DNA of 64,000 bases. It comes from Paraburkholderia phosphatilytica (GTDB lineage Bacteria; Pseudomonadota; Gammaproteobacteria; Burkholderiales; Burkholderiaceae). A model generated the notes under the pieces. The model did not search any database, had not been told where the DNA came from, and was given only the letters and a program-made list of their open reading frames with translations. The stretch covers positions 1-64,000 of the forward strand of contig NZ_QQOA01000020.1 in assembly GCF_003443895.1 (NCBI RefSeq). Reading direction: 5' to 3'. Each line of letters opens with the position of its first letter. Position 1 is the stretch's first letter. Both the position numbers and the translations under genes were made by a program. Shown here one piece after another: positions 16,542 to 26,080 of this stretch.

Positions 16542-17048
16542 TTATTCGGACGGGCTCGGTCCGCGTTCGAGATACGTCGACAGCGCGATATAGCTGCGCG
16601 TGCCCGTGAAGCCCTCGATCGAATGAATGCGCTCGAGCAGGTCTTCGAGCGTTTGCGTGTCGCGCGTGCGAACCTTCAGCAGCATCGCGCTTTCGCCGGT
16701 GACGGTGTGAATCTCCTCGACCTCCGGCAACTCCTTCAGCGCCAGCAGATGTCGCGTAACGGCCCAGCTCGTCGTATCGACGTGCACGAACGCGAGCAGC
16801 GGCCGGCCGAGTTTCGGACCATCGAGCGCGGCGACGGTCGCGGTGATTACACCATCGCGCTTGAGCCGCTTGACGCGTTCGTGCACGGCGGGCGGCGACA
16901 AATGGAGCGCTTCGCCGAGATCGGCGTAACTGCGCGTCGCGTCTTCAGCAAGCAGCGCGAGCAGCTTGCGGTCGGTATCGTCGAGCCGCGCGGGCGGCGA
17001 AGAAGGTTTGCGCAGCGTGCGCGCCTTCGCGTTGGTATCGACAGTCAT
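16542..17048 (-). CDS. Lrp/AsnC-family transcriptional regulator
   Basis: Residues about 20-70 form the Lrp helix-turn-helix (LDDTDRKLLALLAEDATRS, then LHLSPPAVHERVKRLKRDG) and the rest an AsnC ligand-binding domain with the TVTGESAMLLKVR strand. The 20-residue basic N-terminal extension is unusual but mild. The ATG at 17048 overlaps the stop of the upstream acyl-CoA synthetase as ATGA, so the two are coupled; the regulator may respond to an amino acid or a product of that enzyme. Confidence 0.92.
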   Translation of the reverse strand: MTVDTNAKARTLRKPSSPPARLDDTDRKLLALLAEDATRSYADLGEALHLSPPAVHERVKRLKRDGVITATVAALDGPKLGRPLLAFVHVDTTSWAVTRHLLALKELPEVEEIHTVTGESAMLLKVRTRDTQTLEDLLERIHSIEGFTGTRSYIALSTYLERGPSPSE

Positions 17049-18715
17049 CGTTGAGATTGCGGTGGAATGGCGGCCGACACCCGGTCGCGCAGTTCGCGGC
17101 GGATGATCTTGCCGGTCGCCGTCATCGGCAGCTGTTCGACGAAGTGGACCACACGCGGATACTCGTGTGCCGCGAGCCGCGTTTTCACGTGATCCTGCAG
17201 CTCGCGCTTCAACGCGTCGCTGGCTGCGTAGTCCGTGTTCAGCACCACGAATGCGGTGACGATCTCGGTGCGCTGCGCGTCCGGCGCGCCGATCACGGCC
17301 GCCATGCGCACGGCCGGATGACGCAGCAGACAGTCTTCGATCGGCGCGGGGCCGATGCGGTAACCCGCGCTCGTGATCACGTCGTCGTCGCGTCCGACGA
17401 AGCGCACGAAGCCGTCCGCATCCTCGACGCCCATGTCGCCCGTCATCAGCCATTCGCCGCGGAACTTGTCGCGCGTCGCGGCTTCGTTGTTCCAGTAGCC
17501 GAGGAACATCACCGGGTCCGGCGAGCGCACCGCGATATTGCCCGGTGTGCCGGCCGACTGCGGCACGCCCGCATCGTCGACGATCGCAATGCGATGACCC
17601 GGCACTGCCTTGCCGATCGAGCCGACGTTCGGCTCGAACAAGGTCGCGCACGAAGCGAGCACGACGTTGCATTCGGTCTGTCCGTAGAACTCGTTGATCG
17701 TCACACCGAGCGCGCGCCGGCCCCAGTCGATCAGCTCCGCGCCGAGCGATTCGCCGCCGCTCGCAACCGCGCGCAACGCGAGCGGCCAGCGCTCCGGATG
17801 CTCGACCGTGCGCATCATCTTCAGCGCGGTGGGCGGCAGGAACGTGTGCGTGACCTGATGGCGTTGCATCAGATCGAACGCCGCTTCGCCGTCGAATTTC
17901 TCGAAGCGCCGCGCGAGCACCGCGACGCCGTGATGCCACGCCGGCAGCAGCACGTCGAAAAGGCCGCCGATCCACGCCCAGTCGGCGGGTGTCCACATCA
18001 GCGTCGCGTCATCGGGGAAGAACGCCTGCGGCATCTCGACGCCCGGCAGGTGTCCGAGCAGCACGCGATGCGCGTGCAACGCGCCTTTCGGCTTGCCGGT
18101 AGTGCCCGACGTATAGATGATGACGGCCGGGTCTTCCGCAGCGGTGTCGACTGGCTCGAAGGCTTCCTCCGATGCGGCATTCAACGCATGCCAGAAAGAA
18201 GTGACGCCCTGTGCGCGCGCTTCGTCGCTCAACGCATCGGGCTCCGCATCCACCACGAACACGGTGCGCAGATCGGGCAGCGAGTCCCGCAGCGCCTCGA
18301 TTTTCGCGAGCCCCGCGCGATCGGTGACGAGCGCGACAGCGCCGCTGTTCGCGAGGCGATATTGCAACGCGTCGGGGCCGAACAGCGCGAAGAGCGGCAC
18401 CGCAACGCCGCCGCATTTATACGTGGCGAGATGCGCGAGTCCTGTTTCCAACGACTGCGCGAGGAAGATGCCGACGCGCTCGCCGCGCGCGACGCCACCC
18501 TTCTGCAACGCCAAAGCGAGCCGGTCCGACAGTGTCTTGAGTTCGTCGAACGTATAGCGCTGCACGCTGCCGTCATTCGATTCGACGATCAGCGCGAGGC
18601 GGCCGCTACCGTCCGCCCATTTGTCGCACGCGTCGACGCCGATGTTGTAGCGCGCGGGAATACGCCACGCGAAGTTCGAGACGAGGGTGTCATAGCTGGC
18701 GGCGCGCGGAAGCAT
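17045..18715 (-). CDS. AMP-forming acyl-CoA synthetase
   Basis: A 556-aa ANL-superfamily ligase. The phosphate-binding motif YTSGTTGKPKG is at 201-211, the GxRDDVITSAGYRIGP hinge lies near 430, and the catalytic lysine is in MTATGKIIRREL near the C-terminus. It activates a carboxylic acid with ATP and joins it to CoA. Overall it looks closest to acetyl-/medium-chain (AcsM-like) enzymes, but the acid cannot be told. It is followed by a coupled Lrp/AsnC gene. The start at ATG 18715 follows CAGGAGACACCG. Confidence 0.9.
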   Translation of the reverse strand: MLPRAASYDTLVSNFAWRIPARYNIGVDACDKWADGSGRLALIVESNDGSVQRYTFDELKTLSDRLALALQKGGVARGERVGIFLAQSLETGLAHLATYKCGGVAVPLFALFGPDALQYRLANSGAVALVTDRAGLAKIEALRDSLPDLRTVFVVDAEPDALSDEARAQGVTSFWHALNAASEEAFEPVDTAAEDPAVIIYTSGTTGKPKGALHAHRVLLGHLPGVEMPQAFFPDDATLMWTPADWAWIGGLFDVLLPAWHHGVAVLARRFEKFDGEAAFDLMQRHQVTHTFLPPTALKMMRTVEHPERWPLALRAVASGGESLGAELIDWGRRALGVTINEFYGQTECNVVLASCATLFEPNVGSIGKAVPGHRIAIVDDAGVPQSAGTPGNIAVRSPDPVMFLGYWNNEAATRDKFRGEWLMTGDMGVEDADGFVRFVGRDDDVITSAGYRIGPAPIEDCLLRHPAVRMAAVIGAPDAQRTEIVTAFVVLNTDYAASDALKRELQDHVKTRLAAHEYPRVVHFVEQLPMTATGKIIRRELRDRVSAAIPPQSQR

Positions 18716-18815
18716 CGGTGTCTCCTGGTCTTGTCGGCTGTACGTATCCGGCTAGCGTACCCGCTGCGCCGCCGCACGAAAAGTCTCGATGTGCCCGGCC
18801 GCCAGGATCGCGCCG

Positions 18816-19790
18816 TCAGAAGCGGTAACCAACGCCAGCGAGCAGCACGTCCGTATCGCGGCTGTAGCGCGTCACCACCCGGTTCCACGTGACGCGCGCC
18901 GTCCAGTGCTGCGTGAACCGGTACGACGCCGACAGCGAGACGAGCCCCGACAGGATGCCGTCACCCGTATCGCGATCTTCGGCGTGTTTGCCTTGATGGA
19001 TCGCCGCGTACAGGCCGGCGCCCGCGCCGAGCGTCACGCGGTCGTCGAAGAACGCGCGGGTCAGCCAGAGCTGCGACGTGATGCCGTCGCGGCGCGCGGT
19101 AATGCCGTTGCCTTCATGCAGATAGCCGAGCGTCGCGTCGAGATAGTTCGTCAGTCCGCGCCGGTATTCGATGGCCTCGGCCCATGACGTCTGCGACTTG
19201 AGGCTGTTGAGGATGGTCTCGCCGGCCATCACGGTGACCTCGTTGTTCGTCACCTTGTGTGTGCGTGGCAGCGCCCAGTCGCGCGCGCCGGAGCCGTCCG
19301 GCGCATCGAGCTGATAGCCGATGCCCACCAGCACCGCGGTCGTCCACGGCCCGCGCGTTGCCTCCGTGCGGTTCAGCTGCACGTTCGCGGTCCAGCGGTG
19401 CGTGCTGAAGTACGTGGCGCGCACGCTGTACACCGCGCCCCAGCCGTGCGTGTTCGAGTAGCCGAGATTCTGGTCCGCCGCCGTCGTGTCGAAGTAGTAA
19501 TACGGCCCGACCCCTACCGCCAGTTCGAAGCGCTTTTGATCGAGCGGCAACCTCGCCCATAGCTGCACCGTCGGGCCGTCGCGATGATGATCCGGAATAT
19601 GGCCTTCGTTGAGCCAGCTCAGACTGCCTTCGAAGTACGGGCCGATACCCTCGAAGTAATCGAGCGACCACGAGTACGAGTGCTGGCCGCTCGACGTCAA
19701 CGTGCCGGCGTTCAGGTTGAGTTCCTGAGCGGCGGCGACGCTGCACAGCGCGCTGCATGCAGCCGCCGCGGCGGCGACCGTACATCTCAT
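18816..19790 (-). CDS. outer-membrane beta-barrel protein
   Basis: A 324-aa protein with a signal peptide (VAAAAAACSALCSVAAAQ) and alternating amphipathic strands throughout, ending in a terminal Phe (GVGYRF), the usual signal for outer-membrane barrel insertion. Many strands carry aromatic girdles (SYSWSLDYFEGIGPYFEG). No named family is certain; it may be related to lipid A-modifying or hypothetical barrels. I start at the ATG at 19790 because the signal peptide begins there; an upstream TTG is less likely. Confidence 0.8.
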   Translation of the reverse strand: MRCTVAAAAAACSALCSVAAAQELNLNAGTLTSSGQHSYSWSLDYFEGIGPYFEGSLSWLNEGHIPDHHRDGPTVQLWARLPLDQKRFELAVGVGPYYYFDTTAADQNLGYSNTHGWGAVYSVRATYFSTHRWTANVQLNRTEATRGPWTTAVLVGIGYQLDAPDGSGARDWALPRTHKVTNNEVTVMAGETILNSLKSQTSWAEAIEYRRGLTNYLDATLGYLHEGNGITARRDGITSQLWLTRAFFDDRVTLGAGAGLYAAIHQGKHAEDRDTGDGILSGLVSLSASYRFTQHWTARVTWNRVVTRYSRDTDVLLAGVGYRF

Positions 19791-20244
19791 CGCGAGAAGC
19801 CTCGTCGTTTGTTTCGGTTTCCGCAAGGACTGCGGGCGCCTGGTTGCAGACGCACCTTACAGAACCCAAGCGATATCATGGTTACCGAACAATACGAAGC
19901 GTTTTCGCAGTAACGCATGACGGCCACGTGACGTGGTCAACGCCGAGCTGGCCGACACGGCGCTGTCATATCCGGCGTCCTCGCGAGCGCACGTCGCGCG
20001 GTGCGTTCGCCGCATCCGAAAGCCAAATGAAGCCTTCGGCGAGCGCATCGCCGCCAGATCGGCCACACCTGCTGGGCAGGTTGCCCACGAAACCGAGGCT
20101 CGTCAGCGCGCTGGAATAAACTGAGAGCAACGACCGTTATGCATTAGACGAATCCGCGTGGCGCGCAACGGCTTTGCTGGCGCGCCACATCGTCTCCGCG
20201 CCGTGCGCGCGGCCCAACCCGATACGACGCACCCAGACGCACAC
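19791..20244. other. divergent intergenic stretch
   Basis: It separates the leftward barrel gene and the rightward cytochrome b gene. The segment around 19870-19905 is AT-richer and could hold a promoter. No supported gene, repeat or strong hairpin is seen. Confidence 0.4.
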
Positions 20245-20850
20245 ATGAACACTCGCGCCAACCTTCCTCACAGCACCGACGCAGCTACGGCTCCGCCCGT
20301 CGAGCGCTATACGCGTACCGCGATGGTGCTGCACTGGCTGATCGCACTCGGCATGATCTGCAACGTCGCGCTCGCACTGAGCGCCGATTACCTGCCGGAC
20401 GACTGGGTCCGCCCGGTGATCGACCTGCACAAGTCGATCGGCATCACGGTGCTGGGGCTCGCGATCGTGCGCATTCTGTGGCGCGTCACGCACAAGCCGC
20501 CCCCGCTGCCCGAGCATTTTCCGCGCTGGGAACGCGCTGCCGCGCATGCGGCGCACGTGCTGCTCTACGTGCTGATCTTCGCGCTGCCGATCTCCGGCTG
20601 GCTGCATGACTCCGCGTGGAAGGACGCGGCCACGCATCCGATGTCGCTGTTCCACATCGTGCCGTGGTTCCGCCTCGGCTTCATCATGGACCTGCCGCCC
20701 GCGCTGAAAGAGCACCTGCACGATGTGTTCGGCGCGATCCACACGGCGTTCGGCTACGTGCTCTACGTGGTGCTCGCGCTGCACATCCTGGGCGCGCTGA
20801 AGCATGAACTGATCGACCGCGAATCGGTGCTGCGCCGGATGCTGCCATGA
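20245..20850 (+). CDS. cytochrome b561-family membrane protein
   Basis: A 201-aa four-helix membrane protein with haem-ligand histidines in the expected helices (MVLHWLIALG, DLHKSIGI, and the C-terminal ALHILGALKHE). Such proteins pass electrons between quinols and periplasmic or other acceptors. The start at 20245 gives a normal length; upstream sequence in frame is poor. It overlaps the GT2 gene by ATGA, an unusual partner. Confidence 0.9.
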   Translation: MNTRANLPHSTDAATAPPVERYTRTAMVLHWLIALGMICNVALALSADYLPDDWVRPVIDLHKSIGITVLGLAIVRILWRVTHKPPPLPEHFPRWERAAAHAAHVLLYVLIFALPISGWLHDSAWKDAATHPMSLFHIVPWFRLGFIMDLPPALKEHLHDVFGAIHTAFGYVLYVVLALHILGALKHELIDRESVLRRMLP

Positions 20851-22415
20851 GTACGCCCACCCGCACTCCGGTCGAAGCGGGCGCGCCGCTCGCCATGTCC
20901 GCTTCGCGACGCCGACCCGTGAGTTCGCGCAGCGGCCAGGCGTTGCCCGTCACCACGCTCGATGCGCTCTCCGCCGCCCTCGCACACACGTCGCCGCGTC
21001 TCGTGCCGCGCGGTACGCCGCTCGCGAGCGTGCTGATCCACGGCGGCGTGTTCGCGCTGTGGCTCGTGCTGTTCGCGCGCGCGTTCCTGCTGCACGGCCT
21101 GGTGTCGTGGTCCATCGGGGTCGCGTATATCGCGTACGACACGCTGCTGCTCTGCTTCGTCTCGTGGAAGACGCTGCCGCTCGCCGGTTCGTTCGCACGA
21201 GGGCAGGCAACGGCGCCCACCATGCCGCGCGGCGCGAAGCTGCCGACGCTCGGCGCGGTAGTGGCCGCGTACAACGAGGCGCCCGTCATTCAGGTGACGC
21301 TCGATGGCCTGCTCAAGCAGAGCGAGCCGTTGCAGCAGATCGTCTTCGCCGACGACGGCTCCACCGATGCCACCATCGACGTCCTCACGCAGCAGTACGG
21401 TCTCGCGCAGGCGCCCGACGGCGAGCTGAGCGCGCCGAGCACGCTGTATCCGACGCTACGCTGGCTGCGCGTGCCGCACGGCGGCAAGGCGGCCGCGCTG
21501 AACGCGGCGCTCACGCACATCGAGACCGACACGGTGCTCACCGTCGATGCCGACACGCGCGTCGCGCCCGATGCCTGCGCCGCGATGCGGCGCGCGTTCG
21601 CAGCGGAGCCCGAACTCGTTGCGGCCACCGGCATCCTCACGCCGATGTGCGCGCGCGACACGATGGGCCGCTTTTTCCAGTGGTTTCAGACCTACGAGTA
21701 CATCCGCAACTTCATCTCGCGCTTCGCATGGATGCGCGCGGACAGTCTGCTGCTCGTATCGGGCGCGTTCGCGTGTTTCCGGCGCGACGCGGTGCTGTCG
21801 GTGGGCGGCTTCGACGGACATTGCCTCGTCGAAGACTACGAGCTGATTCACCGGCTGCGCCGCTATGCGGTCGAGCATGGCAAGACCTGGCGCGTGCGCG
21901 TGATCGGCGAAGCGCAGGCGTACACCGATGCGCCCGGCACCGTGCGCAGCTTCCTGCGGCAACGCCGCCGCTGGTTCGCGGGCTTCCTGCAGACGCAGTA
22001 CTGGAACCGCGACATGATCGGCAACCGCCGCTACGGACAACTCGGTCTGCTGATGCTGCCCGTGAAGGCGTTCGACACGCTGCAGCCGATCTACGGCCTC
22101 ACCGCGATCGCGCTGCTCGTGATGTTCATCGTGCAGGGCAAGCTCGGGGTCGCGCTGTCGGTGTCGGGCGTGATCGTCGCGAAGATCATCGTCGACTTCG
22201 CCTTTCACCTGTGGTCCGTGCATCTGTACCGATGCTGGACCGGCGACCGCCGCAATTCGAGCCTCGCGATGGCGTTCGTCGCGTCGGTGTTCGAACCGTT
22301 CAGCTTCCAGGTGCTGCGGCACACGGGCGCCGCGCTCGGCTGGGTGCACTTCCTCACCCGCAGCAAGCGCTGGGGCGTGCAGGAACGTACGGGGCTCGTC
22401 GGCGGCGGGGAGTGA
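20847..22415 (+). CDS. processive family 2 glycosyltransferase (membrane)
   Basis: A 522-aa inner-membrane GT2 of the cellulose/poly-N-acetylglucosamine synthase type. Two N-terminal helices (about 60-110) precede the catalytic domain with DDGS (169-172), DADTR (234-238), ED (329-330) and QRRRW (372-376), the full set of a processive enzyme. C-terminal helices follow. It would polymerise a sugar from a nucleotide donor and pass it through the membrane. No accessory polysaccharide genes (deacetylase, outer-membrane exporter) are nearby, so the product is unknown. Translationally coupled to cytochrome b561. Confidence 0.9.
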   Translation: MSTPTRTPVEAGAPLAMSASRRRPVSSRSGQALPVTTLDALSAALAHTSPRLVPRGTPLASVLIHGGVFALWLVLFARAFLLHGLVSWSIGVAYIAYDTLLLCFVSWKTLPLAGSFARGQATAPTMPRGAKLPTLGAVVAAYNEAPVIQVTLDGLLKQSEPLQQIVFADDGSTDATIDVLTQQYGLAQAPDGELSAPSTLYPTLRWLRVPHGGKAAALNAALTHIETDTVLTVDADTRVAPDACAAMRRAFAAEPELVAATGILTPMCARDTMGRFFQWFQTYEYIRNFISRFAWMRADSLLLVSGAFACFRRDAVLSVGGFDGHCLVEDYELIHRLRRYAVEHGKTWRVRVIGEAQAYTDAPGTVRSFLRQRRRWFAGFLQTQYWNRDMIGNRRYGQLGLLMLPVKAFDTLQPIYGLTAIALLVMFIVQGKLGVALSVSGVIVAKIIVDFAFHLWSVHLYRCWTGDRRNSSLAMAFVASVFEPFSFQVLRHTGAALGWVHFLTRSKRWGVQERTGLVGGGE

Positions 22416-22423
22416 ACGACGGG

Positions 22424-23494
22424 TTACAGGCCGTCGCGCTGATGCTCCGATCGCGTCGTTGCGGGCTGCGCGCCATGATTGTCGTCATCGAACACGGCGG
22501 CCACGCCCTGCGGCGAAGTGAAGATTCCGGTGCCGTCGTGGCCGAAGCCATCGATCACGATCGTGCGATGCCGCAAGCCCGACGGATGACGCATCCGCAT
22601 GTAGCGCTCGTATGCGAGCCCGCGTTCGAGCCGATGAGCGCCCTGCGTCTGCGCGGCGCATGACGTATCCAGCGCCGGATGCGCCGGGTCGCAATCCTCG
22701 CTGCCGAGCAGTACCGTTACGTCGCGATGCGCGTAGTCCGCTTCGAGCGTCTGCGCAGAATCCGCCTGCTCCGACGACTGCGCTGATCGTGCGTATGCCG
22801 GCAAGCGGTTCAATCCATATTTCCAGTCGTTGAAGCCCGGGCAGGCTGCCGCATCGAACGGTGCGAAGCTTCCATCCGCGGTGGGCCGCTGCGCATCGAA
22901 GTACACATACGACGACGGATTCGCGATCACATAGCGCACCACCACGCCGCGTTCGGCGAGCCGCGCTTCGCCTCGCGCGACCACCGCGTAGCGCTGCGCA
23001 ACCTGACCGCCGCCCGAATGCCCGGCAATCACCACGCTCGCGAGCGACGGAAACTGCTCGCGCACCGCGAGCCCATCGAGGATCGCGTCGAGCACATCGA
23101 ACGAGCTGAGCGGCGCGGGGCCGACAGCCGCATCGCCGCCCATCCAGCTGGTCCAGTCCCAGTGCAGCGTGTCGGCAGGCAGATCATGCGCCGACACATC
23201 TGCACTCGCGAGAAACTGCGGTACGACGAGCAGCGTGTCGCTCTCGTTGCCGCCGGCCGCGGCACGCGCCGCTTGCGCCAGTTTGAAATACGTATCGGCA
23301 TTGCGCAGGCGGCCGTGGATCAGGATCACGGCGCGGCGAATGGCCGGCTGCGGCACGCTCCAGTCGCAGGTCACGTAAAGCGGCGCGACGCCGCGGCCTG
23401 CCTCCGTCTCGATAGCGAGACGATGCGGCGCGATCGCGGTGACAGGACGCTCGTTCGGCGCGCGCTCGTCGCCGGGGGGGAAATGCTCGGACAT
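22424..23494 (-). CDS. alpha/beta-hydrolase, paralogue without signal peptide
   Basis: A 356-aa hydrolase closely related to the product of 24916-26022. It shares the nucleophile elbow AGHSGGGQVAQRYAV and the segment IRRAVILIHGRLRNADTYF. A likely catalytic His is in FGHDGTGIF. It has no signal peptide, so it should act in the cytosol, while its paralogue is exported. It lies last in the porin-hydrolase-permease-hydrolase run. Substrate unknown, but an ester or amide is likely. Confidence 0.85.
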   Translation of the reverse strand: MSEHFPPGDERAPNERPVTAIAPHRLAIETEAGRGVAPLYVTCDWSVPQPAIRRAVILIHGRLRNADTYFKLAQAARAAAGGNESDTLLVVPQFLASADVSAHDLPADTLHWDWTSWMGGDAAVGPAPLSSFDVLDAILDGLAVREQFPSLASVVIAGHSGGGQVAQRYAVVARGEARLAERGVVVRYVIANPSSYVYFDAQRPTADGSFAPFDAAACPGFNDWKYGLNRLPAYARSAQSSEQADSAQTLEADYAHRDVTVLLGSEDCDPAHPALDTSCAAQTQGAHRLERGLAYERYMRMRHPSGLRHRTIVIDGFGHDGTGIFTSPQGVAAVFDDDNHGAQPATTRSEHQRDGL

Positions 23495-23557
23495 GCAGAA
23501 CCTGTGAAAAGCGTGATTAGAGAGTCAACGCGGAGCCAACGCGAAGCCAGTGCGCGT

Positions 23558-24919
23558 TCAGTGCGTCGTCGCGGAGCCGGCGCGCGCTTCAGGCACCTCG
23601 TCGCGACCGGACTTCGTGAAGAACACCATCGCGAGCGAGAGCAGCCCCGCGAAGATCAGGTAGAACGCGGGCGTGAGGCTGCTGCCCGACCACTGCGTGA
23701 GCGTCGTGATGGTGAGCGGCGCGAGGCCGCCGAACAGCGTCACCGCGACGTTGTACGACAGCGCGACGCCGGTCGAACGATTGCGCACCGGGAACAGCGT
23801 TGCCAGCATGCCGGGATGCGAGCCCGACATCGCCGCCAGGAACAGCGTCGCGATCATCTGCGCGGTGAACAGATGCGCAAAGGTAGGCGCGGAAATCACG
23901 AAATGGAACAGCGGATACGCGACCACCACCCACGCGATGATCACCGGATAAAACAGCCGGTACGCCCCATAGCGGTCGCAGAGCTTGCCGGCCACCGGAA
24001 ACAGCACGATATTCAGCACGCCCGACACGAATGCGCCGACCAGCGCGTTCGACAGCGGCAGATGCAGCTGCCGCTCCGCATACAGCGGCAGATACGAGTG
24101 CCACACGTAGTTCGTCGCGGCGCCGACGATGATAACGCCCATCGCGCAGATCACCGCGTCCGTATTCTCGCGGAAGAATTCGCGTACCGGCTGCTTGACC
24201 GGCGCACCACGATGCTCGCGCAGCTGCACGAACTCAGGCGACTCCGCGACGCGATGGCGGATATAGAAGCCGATCGGCCCCGCGAACGAGCCCATCAGGA
24301 ACGGCACGCGCCAGCCCCACGCCACGAGCTGCGCATGCGTGAGCTGCGTGGTCAGAATCAGGCCGACGCCGGACGACAGCAGCAGCGCGAACGCCTGCGA
24401 CGACATGTTGAAGCTGCCGTAGAACATCTTCTTGCCCGGCGGTGCGTACTCGACGAGCATCGCCGACGCGGTAGCGAATTGCCCACCCACCGACATCCCC
24501 TGCAACAGCCGCGCGAGCACGATCAGCAGCGGCGCGGCGACGCCGATGGTCGCATACGAAGGCGTAAGGCCCATCAGCAGCGTGCTCGCCGCCATCGCGA
24601 TGATCAGCACCGCGAGCGCGCGGCGCCGTCCGACGCGGTCCGAGTAGATGCCGAGCAGGATGCCGCCGATCGGCCGCACGATGAAGCCGATCGCGAACGT
24701 CGCGAGCGTCAGCACGAGCGATACGAACGTGTGGTCCGACGGAAAGAACACCTGCGCGATGATCTTCGAGAAATAGCCGTAGACGAGGAAGTCGAACCAC
24801 TCGAGCCCGCTTCCCAGCACCGACGACACGATCGCGCGTCGCACCATGCGCGGGTTGAGCTGAGGCGATGCGTGGGTATGGTCGATTGCATCGTTATCGA
24901 GTGCGTGCAGGTCGTTCAT
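23558..24919 (-). CDS. MHS-family MFS permease (metabolite:H+ symporter)
   Basis: A 453-aa 12-helix transporter with the MHS hallmarks: GSGLEWFDFLVYGYFS in helix 1, the loop GIYSDRVGRRRALA, and a WGWRVPFLMG segment. Family members import organic acids such as ketoglutarate, shikimate or citrate. The ATG at 24919 overlaps the upstream hydrolase stop as ATGA, so coupling is likely; an ATG at 24928 is an alternative. Its place between two hydrolases suggests that it imports a hydrolysis product. Confidence 0.92.
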   Translation of the reverse strand: MNDLHALDNDAIDHTHASPQLNPRMVRRAIVSSVLGSGLEWFDFLVYGYFSKIIAQVFFPSDHTFVSLVLTLATFAIGFIVRPIGGILLGIYSDRVGRRRALAVLIIAMAASTLLMGLTPSYATIGVAAPLLIVLARLLQGMSVGGQFATASAMLVEYAPPGKKMFYGSFNMSSQAFALLLSSGVGLILTTQLTHAQLVAWGWRVPFLMGSFAGPIGFYIRHRVAESPEFVQLREHRGAPVKQPVREFFRENTDAVICAMGVIIVGAATNYVWHSYLPLYAERQLHLPLSNALVGAFVSGVLNIVLFPVAGKLCDRYGAYRLFYPVIIAWVVVAYPLFHFVISAPTFAHLFTAQMIATLFLAAMSGSHPGMLATLFPVRNRSTGVALSYNVAVTLFGGLAPLTITTLTQWSGSSLTPAFYLIFAGLLSLAMVFFTKSGRDEVPEARAGSATTH

Positions 24920-26022
24920 TTTGTGCATGATCCTGTTCCGAACATCGTCGCGAGCGCGCATGGCGAAGTGAGCATCCGCGCGCCATTGTGGCCCACACCC
25001 GGCACCACGTGGAACTGCTGGTTCAAGCCTTCCGGGTGCCGCGCCTGCAGATAATGGAAGTAGCCTTCCGCGCGCGCAATCCGTTGCGCACCCTGGGCTT
25101 CGGCCGGACAACTGCGGTCGAGCGCGGCTTGCTTCGGGTCGTCGTCGTTGCCGCCGACGAGATACGTCACGGGCCGCTTCACGTACGCCGCCTCGAGTTG
25201 CGCCGGCGAGCGGTCGTTCACGTACGGCGGCCGCGCCTGCATCCCGTACTTCCAGTCGTCGAACGATGGGCACTGCGCGGCGTCGAACGGCGCTGCACGT
25301 CCCTGCGCATCCGGCCGTCCGGCATCGAAATACGCGTACGACGACGGGCTCGACACCACATAGCTGACGTCGATCCCTTCATCGGCGAGCGCCTGCAGAT
25401 CATGCGCGGCCACCGCGTAGCGTTGCACGACCTGTGCGCCGCCCGAATGCCCGGCGAACGTCACGTGCTTCAGGTTCGGAAACAGGCGCCGATCCGCGAG
25501 GCGCGCGACGATCGCATCGAGCACCGCGTACGAACTGAGCGGCACGCTGCCCTCGGCCGGCTCGCCGCCCATCCACGCGTTGTCCTTCCAGCGCAGCATG
25601 TCGGGCGGCACGCTGTGGATGCGGGTGTCGAGCGTCGCGAGAAACTGCGGCGCGACGAGCAGCGTGGTCGCGGGGTCCGCGCCCGCCGCGTCGCGGGCTT
25701 TTTCCGCGGTGCCGTAGTACACGTCCGCGTTGCGCAGCTTGCCGTGAATCACGATCACCGCGCGTTCGATGCGCGGCTGCGGCACGCTCCAGTCCGCCGA
25801 CAGATAGAGCGGAATTTCCGCCGGCCCTTGTGGCGTGTCGAGCCGCAAGCGCACCGGCGCGATCACCGCAACCGGATGCAGATGCGGTTCGTACACGTGC
25901 TGCGCGAATGTGAGCGTTGGCGCGGCAACGATCGCAGCAGCAGCGCCAGCCGCAACGGCCGCGCTACGCGCAAGCCTCCATAAAGCGCTCGCACGCAAGT
26001 TGCGCAAGACCTTCAGATCCAT
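24916..26022 (-). CDS. exported alpha/beta-hydrolase
   Basis: A 368-aa protein with a Sec signal peptide (AAGAAAAIVAAPTLTFA, cleavage near 40), then a hydrolase with nucleophile elbow FAGHSGGAQVVQRYAV and a C-terminal VGHNGARML likely to hold the His. GGAGGAGTGAATCG precedes the ATG. It should act in the periplasm on a substrate delivered by the adjacent porin. No named family beyond alpha/beta-hydrolase; the paralogue downstream lacks the signal peptide. Confidence 0.87.
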   Translation of the reverse strand: MDLKVLRNLRASALWRLARSAAVAAGAAAAIVAAPTLTFAQHVYEPHLHPVAVIAPVRLRLDTPQGPAEIPLYLSADWSVPQPRIERAVIVIHGKLRNADVYYGTAEKARDAAGADPATTLLVAPQFLATLDTRIHSVPPDMLRWKDNAWMGGEPAEGSVPLSSYAVLDAIVARLADRRLFPNLKHVTFAGHSGGAQVVQRYAVAAHDLQALADEGIDVSYVVSSPSSYAYFDAGRPDAQGRAAPFDAAQCPSFDDWKYGMQARPPYVNDRSPAQLEAAYVKRPVTYLVGGNDDDPKQAALDRSCPAEAQGAQRIARAEGYFHYLQARHPEGLNQQFHVVPGVGHNGARMLTSPCALATMFGTGSCTK

Positions 26023-26080
26023 CGATTCACTCCTCCATCACGCTGGAACGCTGCATGTTGCTGCACGACGCCGGCGCCGA

